Shown here one piece after another: positions 31,922 to 42,985 of a DNA stretch of 64,000 nucleotides. The DNA lies in assembly GCF_007752535.1 (NCBI RefSeq), contig NZ_CP036426.1, positions 62,001-126,000 of the forward strand. The letters are read 5' to 3'. Position 1 is the stretch's first letter, and every line of letters begins with the position of its first letter. Under the pieces are notes generated by a model. That model was not told where the DNA came from, did not search any database, and was given only the letters and a program-made list of their open reading frames with translations. The DNA is from Tautonia plasticadhaerens (GTDB lineage Bacteria; Planctomycetota; Planctomycetia; Isosphaerales; Isosphaeraceae). Made by a program: the position numbers and the translations under genes.

Positions 31922-33883
31922 TCATTCGAACGGGGGGGGTGGGGGGCGGCTGGGGCGGTCGGCGCCAGGGTCGGGGTCGGTGCCTGTGCCGGGGTCGGGA
32001 GGGGGGAGGTCGGGCTCGGGCCCCGGGCCGGCCCCGGGGTCGGCCCCGGGCCCGGGGTCGGGGATGGCGTTTGGGTCCGGGGGGGGGATGGAGGAGGCGT
32101 CGGGGGAGGCCGCCGGGGTGGAGGCGGCGGGGGGAGGGGTCGCGGAGGGGCTCGGGGTCGGGCGGGGGGAGGAGCCCCGGGGGGGGGCGGGGTCGACCCG
32201 GACGGTGCGGAGGATCGCCTCGACCTCGGCCCGGAAGGGGGCGGGGGCACTCTCGGTCATCGCCTCCAGCTCCAGGACGGCCCCGTTGGAGAACTGGGCG
32301 AGGTAGGCGGAGAAGTAGGCCTGGCCGATCTCATCGAGGGAGTAGGCGGAGGGGCGGTAGGTGATCGGCAGCTCGACCCGGTAGACCCGGGTGCCGGGCC
32401 AGTCGGCCTCGGGCAGGAAGCCCTCGGCGCCCCGGCCGAGGGTGACGCCGGGAGAGGGGACGGATTGCCAGGTCTCGGCGATGCGTTGGGAGAAGGCTTC
32501 GGGGCGGATCTCCGGGGGCTGCTCGCCCCGGGGGAAGAAGACGAGGGTGAGGTCGTCGGGCACGCCGCCGAGGGTGTTCCGGGAGAGGTTGAGGGTGGAA
32601 CCCCCCATCGGCTGGATGGGGGAGGGGCGGAATTCCTGGGGGTGCTTGAAGAGGAACAGGTTGTCGGGGTCGTGGTAGGAGACCCAGGAGTTCTCGGGGG
32701 TGGGGGTCGGCGGGGGGACGGGCAGCGAGGGGACGGTGACGCCGGTAAGGTCGAGGCGGCGTTCGAGGTTCAGCTCCCGGAGCTGGGAGGCCCGGGTCAT
32801 GACCCGGCCGTCGGCGTCGGGGATCTCGATGACGTTGCGCTGGGCCATCAGCAGGCGGACGACGGCCCCCTTGACGTCGACGAGGGTGGGGTCGAGCGTG
32901 GCGACGGGCCGGGAGGGGTCGTCGGCGGCGGGGGCGGGGTCCTCGAAGGCGAATTCGAGCCGGGCGTTGATGGCGCTCTGGGAGTTGACCAGCTCCAGCC
33001 GGCCGGAGACCCGGATGATGGCCCGGGAGTCGGTCTGGCCCTCGCCGGGGGGCAGGAGGTCCTCGAAGGTGGCCTCCAGCGTCCCGTTGCGGATGACGTC
33101 GCCGGCGAGGGCCTCGGCGGCCTCCTTGGGGAGGGCCCAGCTGGAGCCGACGCCGACGTGCAGCGGGGAGAGCACGCCGGAGAGCTCGGGGACGTAGACC
33201 GAGTCGTAGGCGGCGAAGCCGAACTGGGCCTGGGTGAGCGAGGGGGAGCCGGGCAGGGTGAGGATGGTGGGGGCCGGGCCGCCCTGGTCCTGCACCCAGA
33301 GGGTCTGGCCGGCGAGGCCGGCGGGGCCGAGGGGCTGGGAGTCGTCCTGGTCGTCCCGGGAGATCTGGACGGTCTCGTACTGGCGGACCAGGGCCGAGAC
33401 CTGGCGGTTCTCCAGGCCCCCCACCACGGCGGGCCGCGCGGTGTAGACGACCCGGGCGGCGATCCGGGCCCGCTCCGGCGCGGCCCCGGCGACCTCGACG
33501 GACTGGTCCTGGGTCTCGAGGAAGGCGACCCGGTAGCTGCCGATGTCCTGGCCCGGGGCCTCGGGGGGCCCGTAGGCCTCGATGAAGCGGTAGCGGTCGG
33601 AGGACTCGGCGCCGGGCTCGGTCGCCGAGGGGGCCGGTCGGTCCAGGGTGTCCAGCCCGGGGGCCTCGCCGCTGCGGCCGGACCCTTGCAGGCCCGGGGC
33701 CGCGCGGGAGGGGTCCAGGCCCGGGGCCGAGGTGGGGGGCCGCGGCGGCACCTGGGCGAGGGCGGCCCGCCCGGCCCCGAGGGCCGCCCCGAGGGCCGTG
33801 GCCAGCCCGAGCGCCGGCGCCGCCATCCGGAGGGCGGCCGAGCCCCGCCGGCCCCGATTCGGTCTGCTCGTCCCGATCCTCAT
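31922..33883 (-). CDS. Secreted protein of unknown function with Pro-rich tail
   Basis: A 653-residue protein. The N-terminus (RIGTSRPNRGRR then a hydrophobic stretch ending AALA-Q) is a long signal peptide. A Pro/Gly linker leads to a beta-rich domain at about 95-380. A second domain follows at about 395-560 (WVSYHDPDNLFLFKHPQEFRP, LTLVFFPRGEQPPEI, AYFSAYLAQFSNGAVLELEAM), which resembles the PsbP/DUF1795-like layout of surface proteins. The last 90 residues are a Pro/Asp/Gly repeat tail. It is a neighbour of the gene at 34141-35511 on the same strand. Both have a late module starting with a D...F...H...F pattern, so they may be related. No catalytic motif seen. Confidence 0.7.
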   Translation of the reverse strand: MRIGTSRPNRGRRGSAALRMAAPALGLATALGAALGAGRAALAQVPPRPPTSAPGLDPSRAAPGLQGSGRSGEAPGLDTLDRPAPSATEPGAESSDRYRFIEAYGPPEAPGQDIGSYRVAFLETQDQSVEVAGAAPERARIAARVVYTARPAVVGGLENRQVSALVRQYETVQISRDDQDDSQPLGPAGLAGQTLWVQDQGGPAPTILTLPGSPSLTQAQFGFAAYDSVYVPELSGVLSPLHVGVGSSWALPKEAAEALAGDVIRNGTLEATFEDLLPPGEGQTDSRAIIRVSGRLELVNSQSAINARLEFAFEDPAPAADDPSRPVATLDPTLVDVKGAVVRLLMAQRNVIEIPDADGRVMTRASQLRELNLERRLDLTGVTVPSLPVPPPTPTPENSWVSYHDPDNLFLFKHPQEFRPSPIQPMGGSTLNLSRNTLGGVPDDLTLVFFPRGEQPPEIRPEAFSQRIAETWQSVPSPGVTLGRGAEGFLPEADWPGTRVYRVELPITYRPSAYSLDEIGQAYFSAYLAQFSNGAVLELEAMTESAPAPFRAEVEAILRTVRVDPAPPRGSSPRPTPSPSATPPPAASTPAASPDASSIPPPDPNAIPDPGPGADPGAGPGPEPDLPPPDPGTGTDPDPGADRPSRPPPPPFE

Positions 33884-34140
33884 GTCCGCTCTCCCGCGGC
33901 CCGTCTCCGGGCCGGCGTCTGGTTCGTTGTGCCGGGGCGTGATGGGGTCCTGGTCACGGTCGGGGTGGCTGGCCGGGGGGATCGGGGAGGTGGGGGCCGT
34001 CGTCCCCGGGTGGGGGGCGGCCCCGCCCGGGCACCACCTCGACCATAACCGATCGGGCATCGGCGATCCATCATCGGGCATCGGGCATTGGATGACGAGC
34101 CTGCCTTGATCCGAGGCGGATCTCCCGGGGGCCGGGCGGT

Positions 34141-35511
34141 TCATCGGGGGTCGGCGGCCGGCGGGGGGAGCCAGCGGAGGGAGTCGATCAGGCGCTGGTC
34201 CCGGCGGCCGAGGCGCTCGACCCCGGAGGCCCGGAGCGTGAAGATCGCCACGAGCTGGCGGCCGGAGGCGTCGGAGACGAGGTAATAGTACCAGACGATC
34301 GGCTCGTCCCCCTGCCTGCCGGCGATCGCCAGGCGGTATCGGGACTCGCCGGGGGGGGAGGCCACTTGCCCGGCGTCGAGGACCCGGTCGAAGCGGTCCC
34401 CCAGGGCCTCGCGGACGTCGTCCCGGAAGCGGTCGGCCTTGGGCCGGGCGCCGGGCCCGACCGTGGGGCCGGCGACGAGGTCGGCCTGGGCGACGACGGT
34501 GCCGCCCTCGAAGCACCGGAGGACCGACTGGCGGTCGTCCTCGGCGAAGACGTACCAGGACCGGTCGTGCTCCAGGCGGTATCGGCCGTCGGGGGGCGTG
34601 TAGGACAGGAGCAGCCAGTCCCCGGGCAGCGGGCCGGGCGACCCCGGGGCCGGGATCGGTTCGGACCCCTCGGGGGCGTCGGAGCGGTCGACGGTCAGGG
34701 TGCTGCGGAACTCCAGGCCGGCCTCGACGGGCCCGGCCTCGCGGCGCTCGGCGCGTCGGAGGGTGATCGAGGCGACCCTCCCGGCCTCCCGGTCGAACCG
34801 GAAGGAGCCTTCGACGTCCATCCGGCCCCGGGCGCCGAGGACGGCCCCCTCGACCCGGCCGTCGAGGTCGAACTCGGCCGAGTCGCCGTCCAGGGACCGC
34901 AGGGTGACCCGGGCCGTGTTGGAGGAGAGGGCGTCGTAGCCGCTGATCCAGCGGGCCGCCGACTCGGGGACCGGCCATCCGTCCCCGGGGGCGGCCTCGG
35001 TGCCGGGGTCGGGGAGCAGGTCGGCCAGTTCGAGGGGGTCGGCGGGCACCTGGACCAGCTCCAGCTCGGTGCGGGTCAGGGGCCCCCGGGGGCTGGCGAC
35101 GAGCACCTCGCCGCCGTCGAGGCGGTCGGCGACGAGGGAGGAGACCTCGGGCCTCAGGCGGATCTCCTGGGCCCGGATCGGCTCCCCGCCGCCGATGACG
35201 ACCTCGGCCTCGTCCATCCGGCGGGCCGACCGCCGGGGCCGGCTGTCGTCGTCGACCTCCAGGACCTGGTCGAGGTAATCCAGCCGGGTCCGGACGGTCA
35301 GCTCCAGCGGCTCGACCGGCTGCTCGTCGGTCGACTCGCCGGGCAGGTAACGCCCCTCGGCCTCCAGGGTGACGACCACCCGGGACTGCCGGCCGGCCTC
35401 GGCCCGCTCGACCAGGGCGTCGGCGGCCTTGCGGCCCGAGGCCGGGGCCGGGTGGGCGACGACGGCCGCCAGGGCCAGCAGGGCCGGGAGCCGGGGGCGG
35501 GTCTGCAACAT
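34141..35511 (-). CDS. Secreted protein, possible paralogue of the downstream gene
   Basis: A 456-residue protein with a signal peptide (LQTRPRLPALLALAAVVAHPAPASG). The body is beta-rich and acidic; the last 150 residues (YTPPDGRYRLEHDRSWYVFAEDD, VLRCFEGGTVVAQADLVAG, RYRLAIAGRQGDEPIVWYYYLVSDASGRQLVAIFTL) have the same layout as the second domain of the protein at 31922-33883, again PsbP/DUF1795-like. The start is ATG 35511, directly at the signal peptide; the frame is open to 35784, but that stretch is non-coding in composition. Function unknown. Confidence 0.72.
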   Translation of the reverse strand: MLQTRPRLPALLALAAVVAHPAPASGRKAADALVERAEAGRQSRVVVTLEAEGRYLPGESTDEQPVEPLELTVRTRLDYLDQVLEVDDDSRPRRSARRMDEAEVVIGGGEPIRAQEIRLRPEVSSLVADRLDGGEVLVASPRGPLTRTELELVQVPADPLELADLLPDPGTEAAPGDGWPVPESAARWISGYDALSSNTARVTLRSLDGDSAEFDLDGRVEGAVLGARGRMDVEGSFRFDREAGRVASITLRRAERREAGPVEAGLEFRSTLTVDRSDAPEGSEPIPAPGSPGPLPGDWLLLSYTPPDGRYRLEHDRSWYVFAEDDRQSVLRCFEGGTVVAQADLVAGPTVGPGARPKADRFRDDVREALGDRFDRVLDAGQVASPPGESRYRLAIAGRQGDEPIVWYYYLVSDASGRQLVAIFTLRASGVERLGRRDQRLIDSLRWLPPPAADPR

Positions 35512-36279
35512 CCGGGCACTCCTGATCGACTCCGTCACCCGACCCCCCCGCCGTCCTGGCCGACGCGCCGGGACCGGGTCGGGGTCCTCCCGGGCCGGGG
35601 AGGACACCCCGGCCCGGGTCGTGTTCATTCCGGGCAACCTGGGTGAAATAGGGTCGTCTGCTTGGATGAGGTCGGCCCTGGCCTCCTGCGACCTGGTGAC
35701 GCGTCCCCGCTTCCGATTTCGACCAGATCGGCCGCAGACCCGAAAAAATCCGGGGAATCCGGTCACGCGAATGCGTGCAACCACGAATACCCGAGGGGGG
35801 ATCTCCGTCCATCTCGTGACCCGGTCCTCGGGAGGCCCCCGACGGCCCCTCCGCCTTGCAAGATCGGTTTCGCCGGGCCGATCGCCTCGCCGTCGGTCGC
35901 CGCACGGTGTCGGGCAGGAATTCAGCTCAAGTTATTTCTTTGAAGCGATTTGTGTCGAGATTCTCGGCGGGATCGCCGGGCGGGGTGGGCCCTGGGGAAT
36001 CCCGTTTGCAGGGGAAGCCGGGGCGAGCCCGTCGGCGATTCCGATCGGCGAACCGGTGAACTTCGGCCGGCTGGATGTCCTCTTGACGGGTATGCGAGTC
36101 GGTTCGGCTCGATTCGGACGCCGGGGTCGAACTTCGGGGGCCTTCCCGTCGAAAAAAGGACACGGAAACTCTGACAGTCCGGGATGCGTCCGTAAGGGGG
36201 AGAGGACTCACCTCGTCGGATGGTCGAGGGACGCGAGGGGGCCGGGGCCGGATCGGGCCCGGCGGGGAGTGATCGAAGG
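35512..36279. other. Long intergenic region before the sigma factor gene
   Basis: 768 bases with several AT-richer islands (35740-35755, 35930-35960, 36150-36170), which stand out against the background. A TTGACG at 36083-36088 has no matching -10 box. It probably contains the sigma-factor promoter, but I cannot place it. No ORF of coding quality. Confidence 0.4.
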
Positions 36280-37953
36280 ATGAGCCAGGCGTATCGCCAC
36301 CCGGCGCTCCGGCAATTGATGGACCAGCAGGCTCGCGTGGCCGCCCGCGCCCGACTGCTGGAGCAGCTCGACCGCGCCGAGGGCCTGCTGTCGGAGATCG
36401 AGACCGAGAAGGCCTACCCCTTCGAGTACCTCTGCTACCGGATCACCGGCTATCGGGCCGACTCCTCCTCGATGCTCACGCTGCCCGGCCGCGACGTCCG
36501 GCACGACCTCCGGCTCTACGTGGAGGACCTGTCCCGGACCGTCGGGCAGCCGGTGGAGGAGGTGGAGGGGCCGGTCCTCACCGTCGAGGAGGTCGGCCGC
36601 CGATACCAGGTCTCGACCCGGACCGTCAACCGTTGGCGTCGCCAGGGGCTGGTGGCCCGGCACGTGAAGGTGGACGGCCGGATCAAGGTCGGGTTCCGGG
36701 AGTCGAGCCTGGCCCGATTCGTGACGGAGCACCGCGAGCAGGTCGATCGCGGGACCAGATTCAGTCAGTTGTCCGACGCGGAACGCGAGGGGATCATCCG
36801 TCGCGCCCGCCGCATGGCCGCGGTCCGGCAGGCCACGCCCGCCGAGATCGCCCGGAGGATCGCAAGAAAGATGTCCCGCTCACCAGAGACCATCCGCATG
36901 ACGCTCAAGACGTACGACAGGGACCATCCGGATCGGGCGATCTTCCCCCCCTCGGCCGGCCCGCTGGACGAGGAAGCCAGGTCCCAGATCTACCGGAGGT
37001 ACCGCACCGGGACCTCGGCCGAAGTGCTGGCCAAGCAGTACGGCCGCACCAAGTCGAGCATCTACCGCATCCTCAACGAGCTTCGGGCCACACGGCTGCT
37101 CGAGGCGAAGCTGGAGTTCATGCACCACCCCAGCTTCGACGAGAAGGCCGCCGCGCCGGAGATCCTCGCCGAGATGCCGGTGCCGGCCGACGGGAAGGCC
37201 CCCCGCAAGGTGAAGGCCCCCAAGGGCTTGCCGCCGTACCTCGCCAGCCTCTACGAGGTCCCCCTGCTCTCCCGGGAGCAGGAGGCCCACCTCTTCCGCA
37301 AGATGAACTTCCTGAAGTACAGGGCCCACCTGCTCCGCGAGAAGCTCGACCCCACCAAGGCCAAGACCGCCGAGCTGGACGAGATCGAGCGGCTGCAGGA
37401 CGACGCCCTGGCCGTCAAGAACCAGATCATCCGGGCCAACCTCCGGCTGGTCGTCTCGATCGCCAAGCGGCACGTCGGGCCGAGCAACAACTTCTTCGAG
37501 CTGGTCTCCGACGGCAACATGTCCCTGATCCGCGCGGTCGAGAAGTTCGACTACTCCCGGGGCAACAAGTTCTCCACCTACGCGAGCTGGGCGATTATGA
37601 AGAACTTCGCCCGGACGATCCCCGAGGAGAACTACCGCCGGGACCGGTTCGTCACCGGCCACGAGGAGATGTTCGAGAGCGCCGCCGACGGCCGGATCGA
37701 CGAGCACGAGTACGAGGTCGCCCACCGCCGCAACGTGGAGGCGGTCCAGGGGATGCTCGGACGACTCGACGACCGGGAGCGGCGGATCATGATCAGCCGA
37801 TACGGCCTGGACGGCAGCCGCGAGATGACCCTGGAGCAGCTCGGCAAGGAGCTGGGGATCACCAAGGAGCGCGTCCGGCAGATCGAGAGCCGGGCCCAGG
37901 AGAAGCTGCGCCGGATCGCCGTCGAGGAGCGCATGGACCTCCCCATGTTCTGA
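36280..37953 (+). CDS. Sigma-70 family factor with two extra HTH modules
   Basis: A 557-residue sigma factor. Residues about 100-124 are a MerR/excisionase-like helix-turn-helix (LTVEEVGRRYQVSTRTVNRWRRQGL). Residues about 237-270 are a second, resolvase-like HTH (AEVLAKQYGRTKSSIYRILNEL). Then come the sigma domains: region 1.2 about 317-350 (YLASLYEVPLLSREQEAHLF), sigma-2 about 376-445 (NLRLVVSIAKRH, FSTYASWAIMKNF) and sigma-4 about 496-557 (LDDRERRIMISRYGL, TKERVRQIESRAQEKLRRI). Sigma-3 is short or absent. It starts at ATG 36280, 20 codons inside the open frame, where the conserved N-terminus begins. A planctomycete-type architecture; whether it is primary or alternative is not clear. Confidence 0.85.
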   Translation: MSQAYRHPALRQLMDQQARVAARARLLEQLDRAEGLLSEIETEKAYPFEYLCYRITGYRADSSSMLTLPGRDVRHDLRLYVEDLSRTVGQPVEEVEGPVLTVEEVGRRYQVSTRTVNRWRRQGLVARHVKVDGRIKVGFRESSLARFVTEHREQVDRGTRFSQLSDAEREGIIRRARRMAAVRQATPAEIARRIARKMSRSPETIRMTLKTYDRDHPDRAIFPPSAGPLDEEARSQIYRRYRTGTSAEVLAKQYGRTKSSIYRILNELRATRLLEAKLEFMHHPSFDEKAAAPEILAEMPVPADGKAPRKVKAPKGLPPYLASLYEVPLLSREQEAHLFRKMNFLKYRAHLLREKLDPTKAKTAELDEIERLQDDALAVKNQIIRANLRLVVSIAKRHVGPSNNFFELVSDGNMSLIRAVEKFDYSRGNKFSTYASWAIMKNFARTIPEENYRRDRFVTGHEEMFESAADGRIDEHEYEVAHRRNVEAVQGMLGRLDDRERRIMISRYGLDGSREMTLEQLGKELGITKERVRQIESRAQEKLRRIAVEERMDLPMF

Positions 37954-37986
37954 GGCCCCCCCGGGCCGCCGTCCGTCCGATCGATC

Positions 37987-38016
37987 AAGGGCCTGGGGTG
38001 TCTCCCCCCGGCCCTT
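37987..38016 (+). terminator. Hairpin after the sigma factor gene
   Basis: AAGGGCC (37987-37993) pairs with GGCCCTT (38010-38016), with further G-C pairing inside, 34 bases after the stop. Only a weak T run (CGTTG) follows. Confidence 0.55.
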
Positions 38017-38228
38017 CGTTGTCCCCGGGGGGCCGTTTCCCCCCTCCCCCTGCGAACCGGTCGGCGGACGCCCGTGTCGAACTCCCGGGAAGGGCAATGG
38101 GCCCCATGAAGGGCCGTCCCCTCCCCCTTGCGACCCCCCCGCCGGTCGCGGTAGGATCTGCCGATCTCGGCCCGGGACGGCCCGGTCGTCGTCCGGACCC
38201 GGGTTTGCCCGGAGGGCGGAAAATCCGC

Positions 38229-38257
38229 TTGCAATCGGGCACCGGCCCGGGTAGAGT
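38229..38257 (+). promoter_or_regulatory. Promoter of the tRNA-tuf operon
   Basis: TTGCAA (38229-38234), 17-bp spacer, TAGAGT (38252-38257), 25 bases before the first tRNA. Spacing is ideal for a sigma-70 promoter. Confidence 0.75.
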
Positions 38258-38282
38258 CTGATTTTTCCGCCGCCTACCGAAC

Positions 38283-38355
38283 GCTGGCGTAGCTCAACTG
38301 GCAGAGCAACGGTCTTGTAAACCGTAGGTTGTGAGTTCGAGTCTCACCGCCAGCT
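38283..38355 (+). tRNA. tRNA-Thr (anticodon TGT)
   Basis: Acceptor GCTGGCG pairs with CGCCAGC; the anticodon stem ACGGT/ACCGT encloses loop CTTGTAA. The T loop is GTTCGAGTC. CCA is not encoded. First tRNA of the operon ahead of tuf. Confidence 0.95.
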
Positions 38356-38445
38356 CTGCCGGGCCCGCACCGCCCGGGCGGTCCCGGGAGTCGAAACGAC
38401 GATCGCGGTGGGTCAGTCGGTCGCAGTTCGAGTCGATGTCGAATC

Positions 38446-38527
38446 GGGTGGTTACCCAAGCGGTCAAAGGGGCCAGACTGTAAATCTGGTGGCTCAGCCT
38501 TCGCAGGTTCGAATCCTGCACCACCCA
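38446..38527 (+). tRNA. tRNA-Tyr (anticodon GTA)
   Basis: An 82-base class II tRNA with long variable arm. Acceptor GGGTGGT/ACCACCC, anticodon stem CCAGA/TCTGG with loop CTGTAAA, discriminator A. CCA not encoded. Confidence 0.95.
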
Positions 38528-38644
38528 CTCCCCTGCCCCGCCCCCGGCCCGATCGGCCGGCGAGGCGAGGACGAGCGAGAACCGGAGGATTGCCCGATCG
38601 TCGCGACTCGACGGTGATTGCCTGCCCGACCCGACCGGACCGAA

Positions 38645-38715
38645 GCGGGTGTAGCTCAGTGGTAGAGCCCCTGCCTTCCAAGCAGGCTGCGTGGGTTCGA
38701 TTCCCATCACCCGCT
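38645..38715 (+). tRNA. tRNA-Gly (anticodon TCC)
   Basis: Acceptor GCGGGTG/CACCCGC, anticodon stem CCTGC/GCAGG with loop CTTCCAA, discriminator T. CCA not encoded. Confidence 0.95.
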
Positions 38716-38837
38716 CTCCCGGGTGGCCGACATCGGCCCGAGGCGAGCCCCTCGACGCGATCACCCGCCCGCCCGAGACCCGGCCCCTTTGGAACCTCGA
38801 CCGCGACGACCGCCCGAAACCGCCCGAATCGAAATAC

Positions 38838-38910
<73 letters not shown>

Positions 38911-39114
38911 TTGCGACGACGAATCGACCGACCACGTTACCCGAGCATTGATCCACCCCGAGAGTAAGGCCCGCGCCGCTCGAAGCTCGGCGGAAGCCCG
39001 TCCCGGCACCCGGCCGGGTCGGATCGCGGCCCAGGACCGCCGGACGCGCGGGGCGATGGGCGGACCCCCCACCCACCTCGCTTTCCAGGACCAGGAGACG
39101 ACGGGAAGCAACCG

Positions 39115-40326
<1,212 letters not shown>

Positions 40327-40387
40327 CGCCGTCCCGGCCCGATCGGGCCGGGCGGCCGGGCCGCCGCCGACCCCTCGACCTCGAATC

Positions 40388-40419
40388 CCCGGCCGACGCG
40401 GCGAGCCGCGTCGGCCGGG
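40388..40419 (+). terminator. Hairpin after tuf
   Basis: A perfect 14-bp stem (CCCGGCCGACGCGG and its complement) with loop CGAG, 62 bases after the tuf stop and before tRNA-Trp. A second, shorter palindrome (40333-40352) precedes it. No T run. It may attenuate tuf transcription ahead of tRNA-Trp-secE. Confidence 0.6.
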
Positions 40420-40484
40420 TCGTCCGATGGGGGGGGCGGGCCGGCGCCGGGGGCCTGATCCGATCCGGGCCCGGTGCGAGTCGT

Positions 40485-40557
40485 ACGAGCGTAGCTCAAC
40501 TGGTAGAGCACCGGTCTCCAAAACCGGGGGTTGGGGGTTCGATTCCCTCCGCTCGTG
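40485..40557 (+). tRNA. tRNA-Trp (anticodon CCA)
   Basis: Acceptor ACGAGCG/CGCTCGT, anticodon stem CCGGT/ACCGG with loop CTCCAAA, discriminator G as usual for Trp. 3' CCA not encoded. It lies between tuf and secE as in many bacteria; rpmG (L33), often found here, is absent. Confidence 0.95.
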
Positions 40558-40860
40558 TTTGCTCCGACGCGGCCGGGGGCAGGTCCCCGGGGGCGGCCGG
40601 GCCGTCGCGATGCGAGTCGGTCCGATGCGACGCGACGCATCGCGATCCCGACGGGCCCGGGGCCCGGGCCGGCTCCGCGGACGCCGGCCCGGGCCCCGGG
40701 CCCGTCCCGATGCCGGCCCCGGGCGTCCCGGCGGCGTCGGTCGGGGCGGCCGGCCGGGCGCGGTCGGAGTCGAAGGATCCTTTGGTCGTCGGCAGGCCGC
40801 GGCACCGCAGGGCGGCCGGGCAGGGCAAGCCGACGCGAGCTTTCTGGGGAGGGCGGGCGG
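40558..40860. other. GC-rich spacer tRNA-Trp to secE
   Basis: About 300 bases of very GC-rich sequence with many GGCC palindromes. No gene, promoter or RNA recognised. Confidence 0.4.
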
Positions 40861-41385
40861 ATGGGCAAGGTGAAGGATGAGGCCGCGGAGGCCCGCTCGT
40901 CGAAGCCCGCCCCCAAGGCGGGCAAGCCCGGCAGGCGGGCCAACCGGTTCTGGGCCACGCTGTTCGGCTCGGGCCTGTACAAGCCGATGCAGGGCTGGCA
41001 CGCCCGGCTCTGGACCGGCATCGGCGCCGCGTCGCTGCTGCTGGTGGGGGTCTGGCGGCTCTTCGACACGCTCGACGGCCTGGCCATCCCCGTCCGGTAC
41101 GGCCTGGCCGGCACGCTGGCCGCCGCCTTCGCCTGGCTGAGCTTCCGGATCGTCCACTACCCGCCGTTCGCCGACTTCCTGATCGCGACCCAGGCGGAGA
41201 TGAACAAGGTCTCCTGGATCAGCCGGGACGACCTCAAGAAGGCGACGGCCGTGGTCCTGATCACGGTCCTGATGATCTCGCTCTTCCTCTTCGGCATCGA
41301 CCAGCTCTGGATGACCCTGCTGCGCTGGATCGGCGTGCTCAACGTCACCGCCGGTACCGGCGAGGCGATGGGCTCGGCCGGCTGA
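40861..41385 (+). CDS. secE: Preprotein translocase subunit SecE
   Basis: A 174-residue SecE. After a basic N-terminal 45 residues there are hydrophobic segments at about 55-75 and 80-102, then the conserved amphipathic-plus-transmembrane SecE core: [39 protein letters not shown]. SecE stabilises SecY in the membrane channel. Three-span forms like this are known in gamma-proteobacteria. A GGGGAGGG site precedes the ATG. Position between tRNA-Trp and nusG supports the call. Confidence 0.92.
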   Translation: MGKVKDEAAEARSSKPAPKAGKPGRRANRFWATLFGSGLYKPMQGWHARLWTGIGAASLLLVGVWRLFDTLDGLAIPVRYGLAGTLAAAFAWLSFRIVHYPPFADFLIATQAEMNKVSWISRDDLKKATAVVLITVLMISLFLFGIDQLWMTLLRWIGVLNVTAGTGEAMGSAG

Positions 41386-41488
41386 TGATCGACCGGGCCG
41401 GGCGGGCCCCGTCCCGTCCCGGCCGCTCCCCGCTCGCTCCCCCTCCCCGCTCCGAACGAACCGACCTCTCGAGCCCCCGACTGCCGGC

Positions 41489-42433
41489 ATGAGCACGACC
41501 CCCGACGATCACGACGAGCCCGAGCCGGTCCCGGGATCGGAGCCGAACGAGCCGGGCCCCGCCGCCGAGTCGGAGCCCGAGTCCGGCCCGGCGCTGGGCC
41601 CGTCGAACCTCTACGAGGTCGAGGAATCGGCCCCCGACGGCGGCACCCCCGACGTCGAGGGGCCGGGCTCGTCGGCCGCCGAGGCCCGCGCCGACGAGGC
41701 CGAGGCGGGCGTCGAGGAGGCCCGGGGGCGGCTCGTCGGGGACGAGTCGGGCGACGGCGACGAGGACCCCCGCGGGGTCGCCCCGGCCGCCGCCGACGAG
41801 GAAGACGACGACGAAGATGTAGACGCCGACGAGGAAGACGAGGGGCCCCTCGGGGCCGTCGCGTCGGTCGCGGTCGAGGAGGATGAGGACGACGAGTCGC
41901 CCCCGGAGCTGGTCTGGTACGTCCTGAAGGTCCAGAGCGGCCGGGAGGACACGATCCGGGACGCCCTGGAGCGCCGGGTGAAGATCCAGGACCTCGGCCG
42001 GTTCTTCGGCCAGATCGTCGTGCCCAAGGAGAAGGTGACGGAGATCCGCAACAACAAGAAGCGGACCGTCGAGCGCAAGAGCTACCCGGGCTACATCATG
42101 GTCCACATGGAGCTCAACGAGAAGACCTGGTTCGTGGTGCGGGAGACGCCGGGCGTCGGCGACTTCGTCGGCGCCCACGGCACGCCGACGCCGATGAGCC
42201 AGGCCGAGATCGACAAGATCCTCAAGCCCGAGGAGCCGGGCGAGACCAAGGCCGTCCCGAAGATCGACCTGGAGCGCGGCGACCGGGTGAAGATCAAGGA
42301 AGGCCCGTTCGAGAACTTCGAGGGGAACGTCGAGGAGGTCATCGAGGCGCGCGGCCTGGTCAAGGTCATGCTCATCATCTTCAACCGGCCGACCCCCGTG
42401 GACCTGGAATACTGGCAAGTCGAGCGGGTCTGA
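41489..42433 (+). CDS. nusG: Transcription factor NusG with acidic N-terminal extension
   Basis: A 314-residue NusG. Residues 140-314 are the normal protein: NGN domain ([56 protein letters not shown]) and KOW domain ([19 protein letters not shown]). Residues 1-139 are an added low-complexity segment very rich in Asp, Glu and Pro, with almost no Lys. NusG binds RNA polymerase and couples it to Rho or the ribosome. The extension is in the same frame with the same codon use, and no internal Met lies near residue 139, so it appears to be translated. Confidence 0.94.
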   Translation: MSTTPDDHDEPEPVPGSEPNEPGPAAESEPESGPALGPSNLYEVEESAPDGGTPDVEGPGSSAAEARADEAEAGVEEARGRLVGDESGDGDEDPRGVAPAAADEEDDDEDVDADEEDEGPLGAVASVAVEEDEDDESPPELVWYVLKVQSGREDTIRDALERRVKIQDLGRFFGQIVVPKEKVTEIRNNKKRTVERKSYPGYIMVHMELNEKTWFVVRETPGVGDFVGAHGTPTPMSQAEIDKILKPEEPGETKAVPKIDLERGDRVKIKEGPFENFEGNVEEVIEARGLVKVMLIIFNRPTPVDLEYWQVERV

Positions 42434-42559
42434 TCGACCCCGGGTCGGGCGGCAGGAGGTCGGCGGCCGGCGTCGGGGCCGATCGACCGGGCCCTCCCCT
42501 CCCGCCCTCCCTTCACCGCCTACTGCCCCCTGCCTACTGCCCCGGAGCGTGAGAGAGCG

Positions 42560-42985
42560 ATGGCGAAGACGGTCACGGCCAAGATCAAGCTTCAGTGCCC
42601 CGGCGGGCAGGCGACCCCGGCCCCCCCGGTGGGCCCGGCCCTGGGCCAGCACGGCGTGAACATCGGTCAGTTCGTGATGCAGTTCAACGAGCGGACCAAG
42701 GAGATGAAGGGGACGACGATCCCCGTCGAGATCACGGTCTACAACGACCGCTCGTTCGAATTCATCACCAAGAGCCCCCCCGCGGCGGTGCTGCTGAAGC
42801 AGGCCGCCGGGATCGCCTCCGGCTCGGCCGAGCCGCACAAGACCAAGGTCGGCAGCGTCAGCGCCGACCAGGTCCGGCAGATCGCCGAGACCAAGTTCCA
42901 GGACATGAACGCCCGGGACATCGACCACGCCATGCGGCTGATCGCCGGCACGGCCAGGAGCATGGGCGTGGAGGTCAAGGGTTGA
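42560..42985 (+). CDS. rplK: 50S ribosomal protein L11
   Basis: A 141-residue L11 of normal length. N-terminal [28 protein letters not shown] and the rRNA-binding C-terminal domain with [24 protein letters not shown] and [10 protein letters not shown]. It forms the GTPase-associated centre with L10 and L7/L12. GAGCGTGAGAGAG precedes the ATG. Confidence 0.97.
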   Translation: MAKTVTAKIKLQCPGGQATPAPPVGPALGQHGVNIGQFVMQFNERTKEMKGTTIPVEITVYNDRSFEFITKSPPAAVLLKQAAGIASGSAEPHKTKVGSVSADQVRQIAETKFQDMNARDIDHAMRLIAGTARSMGVEVKG

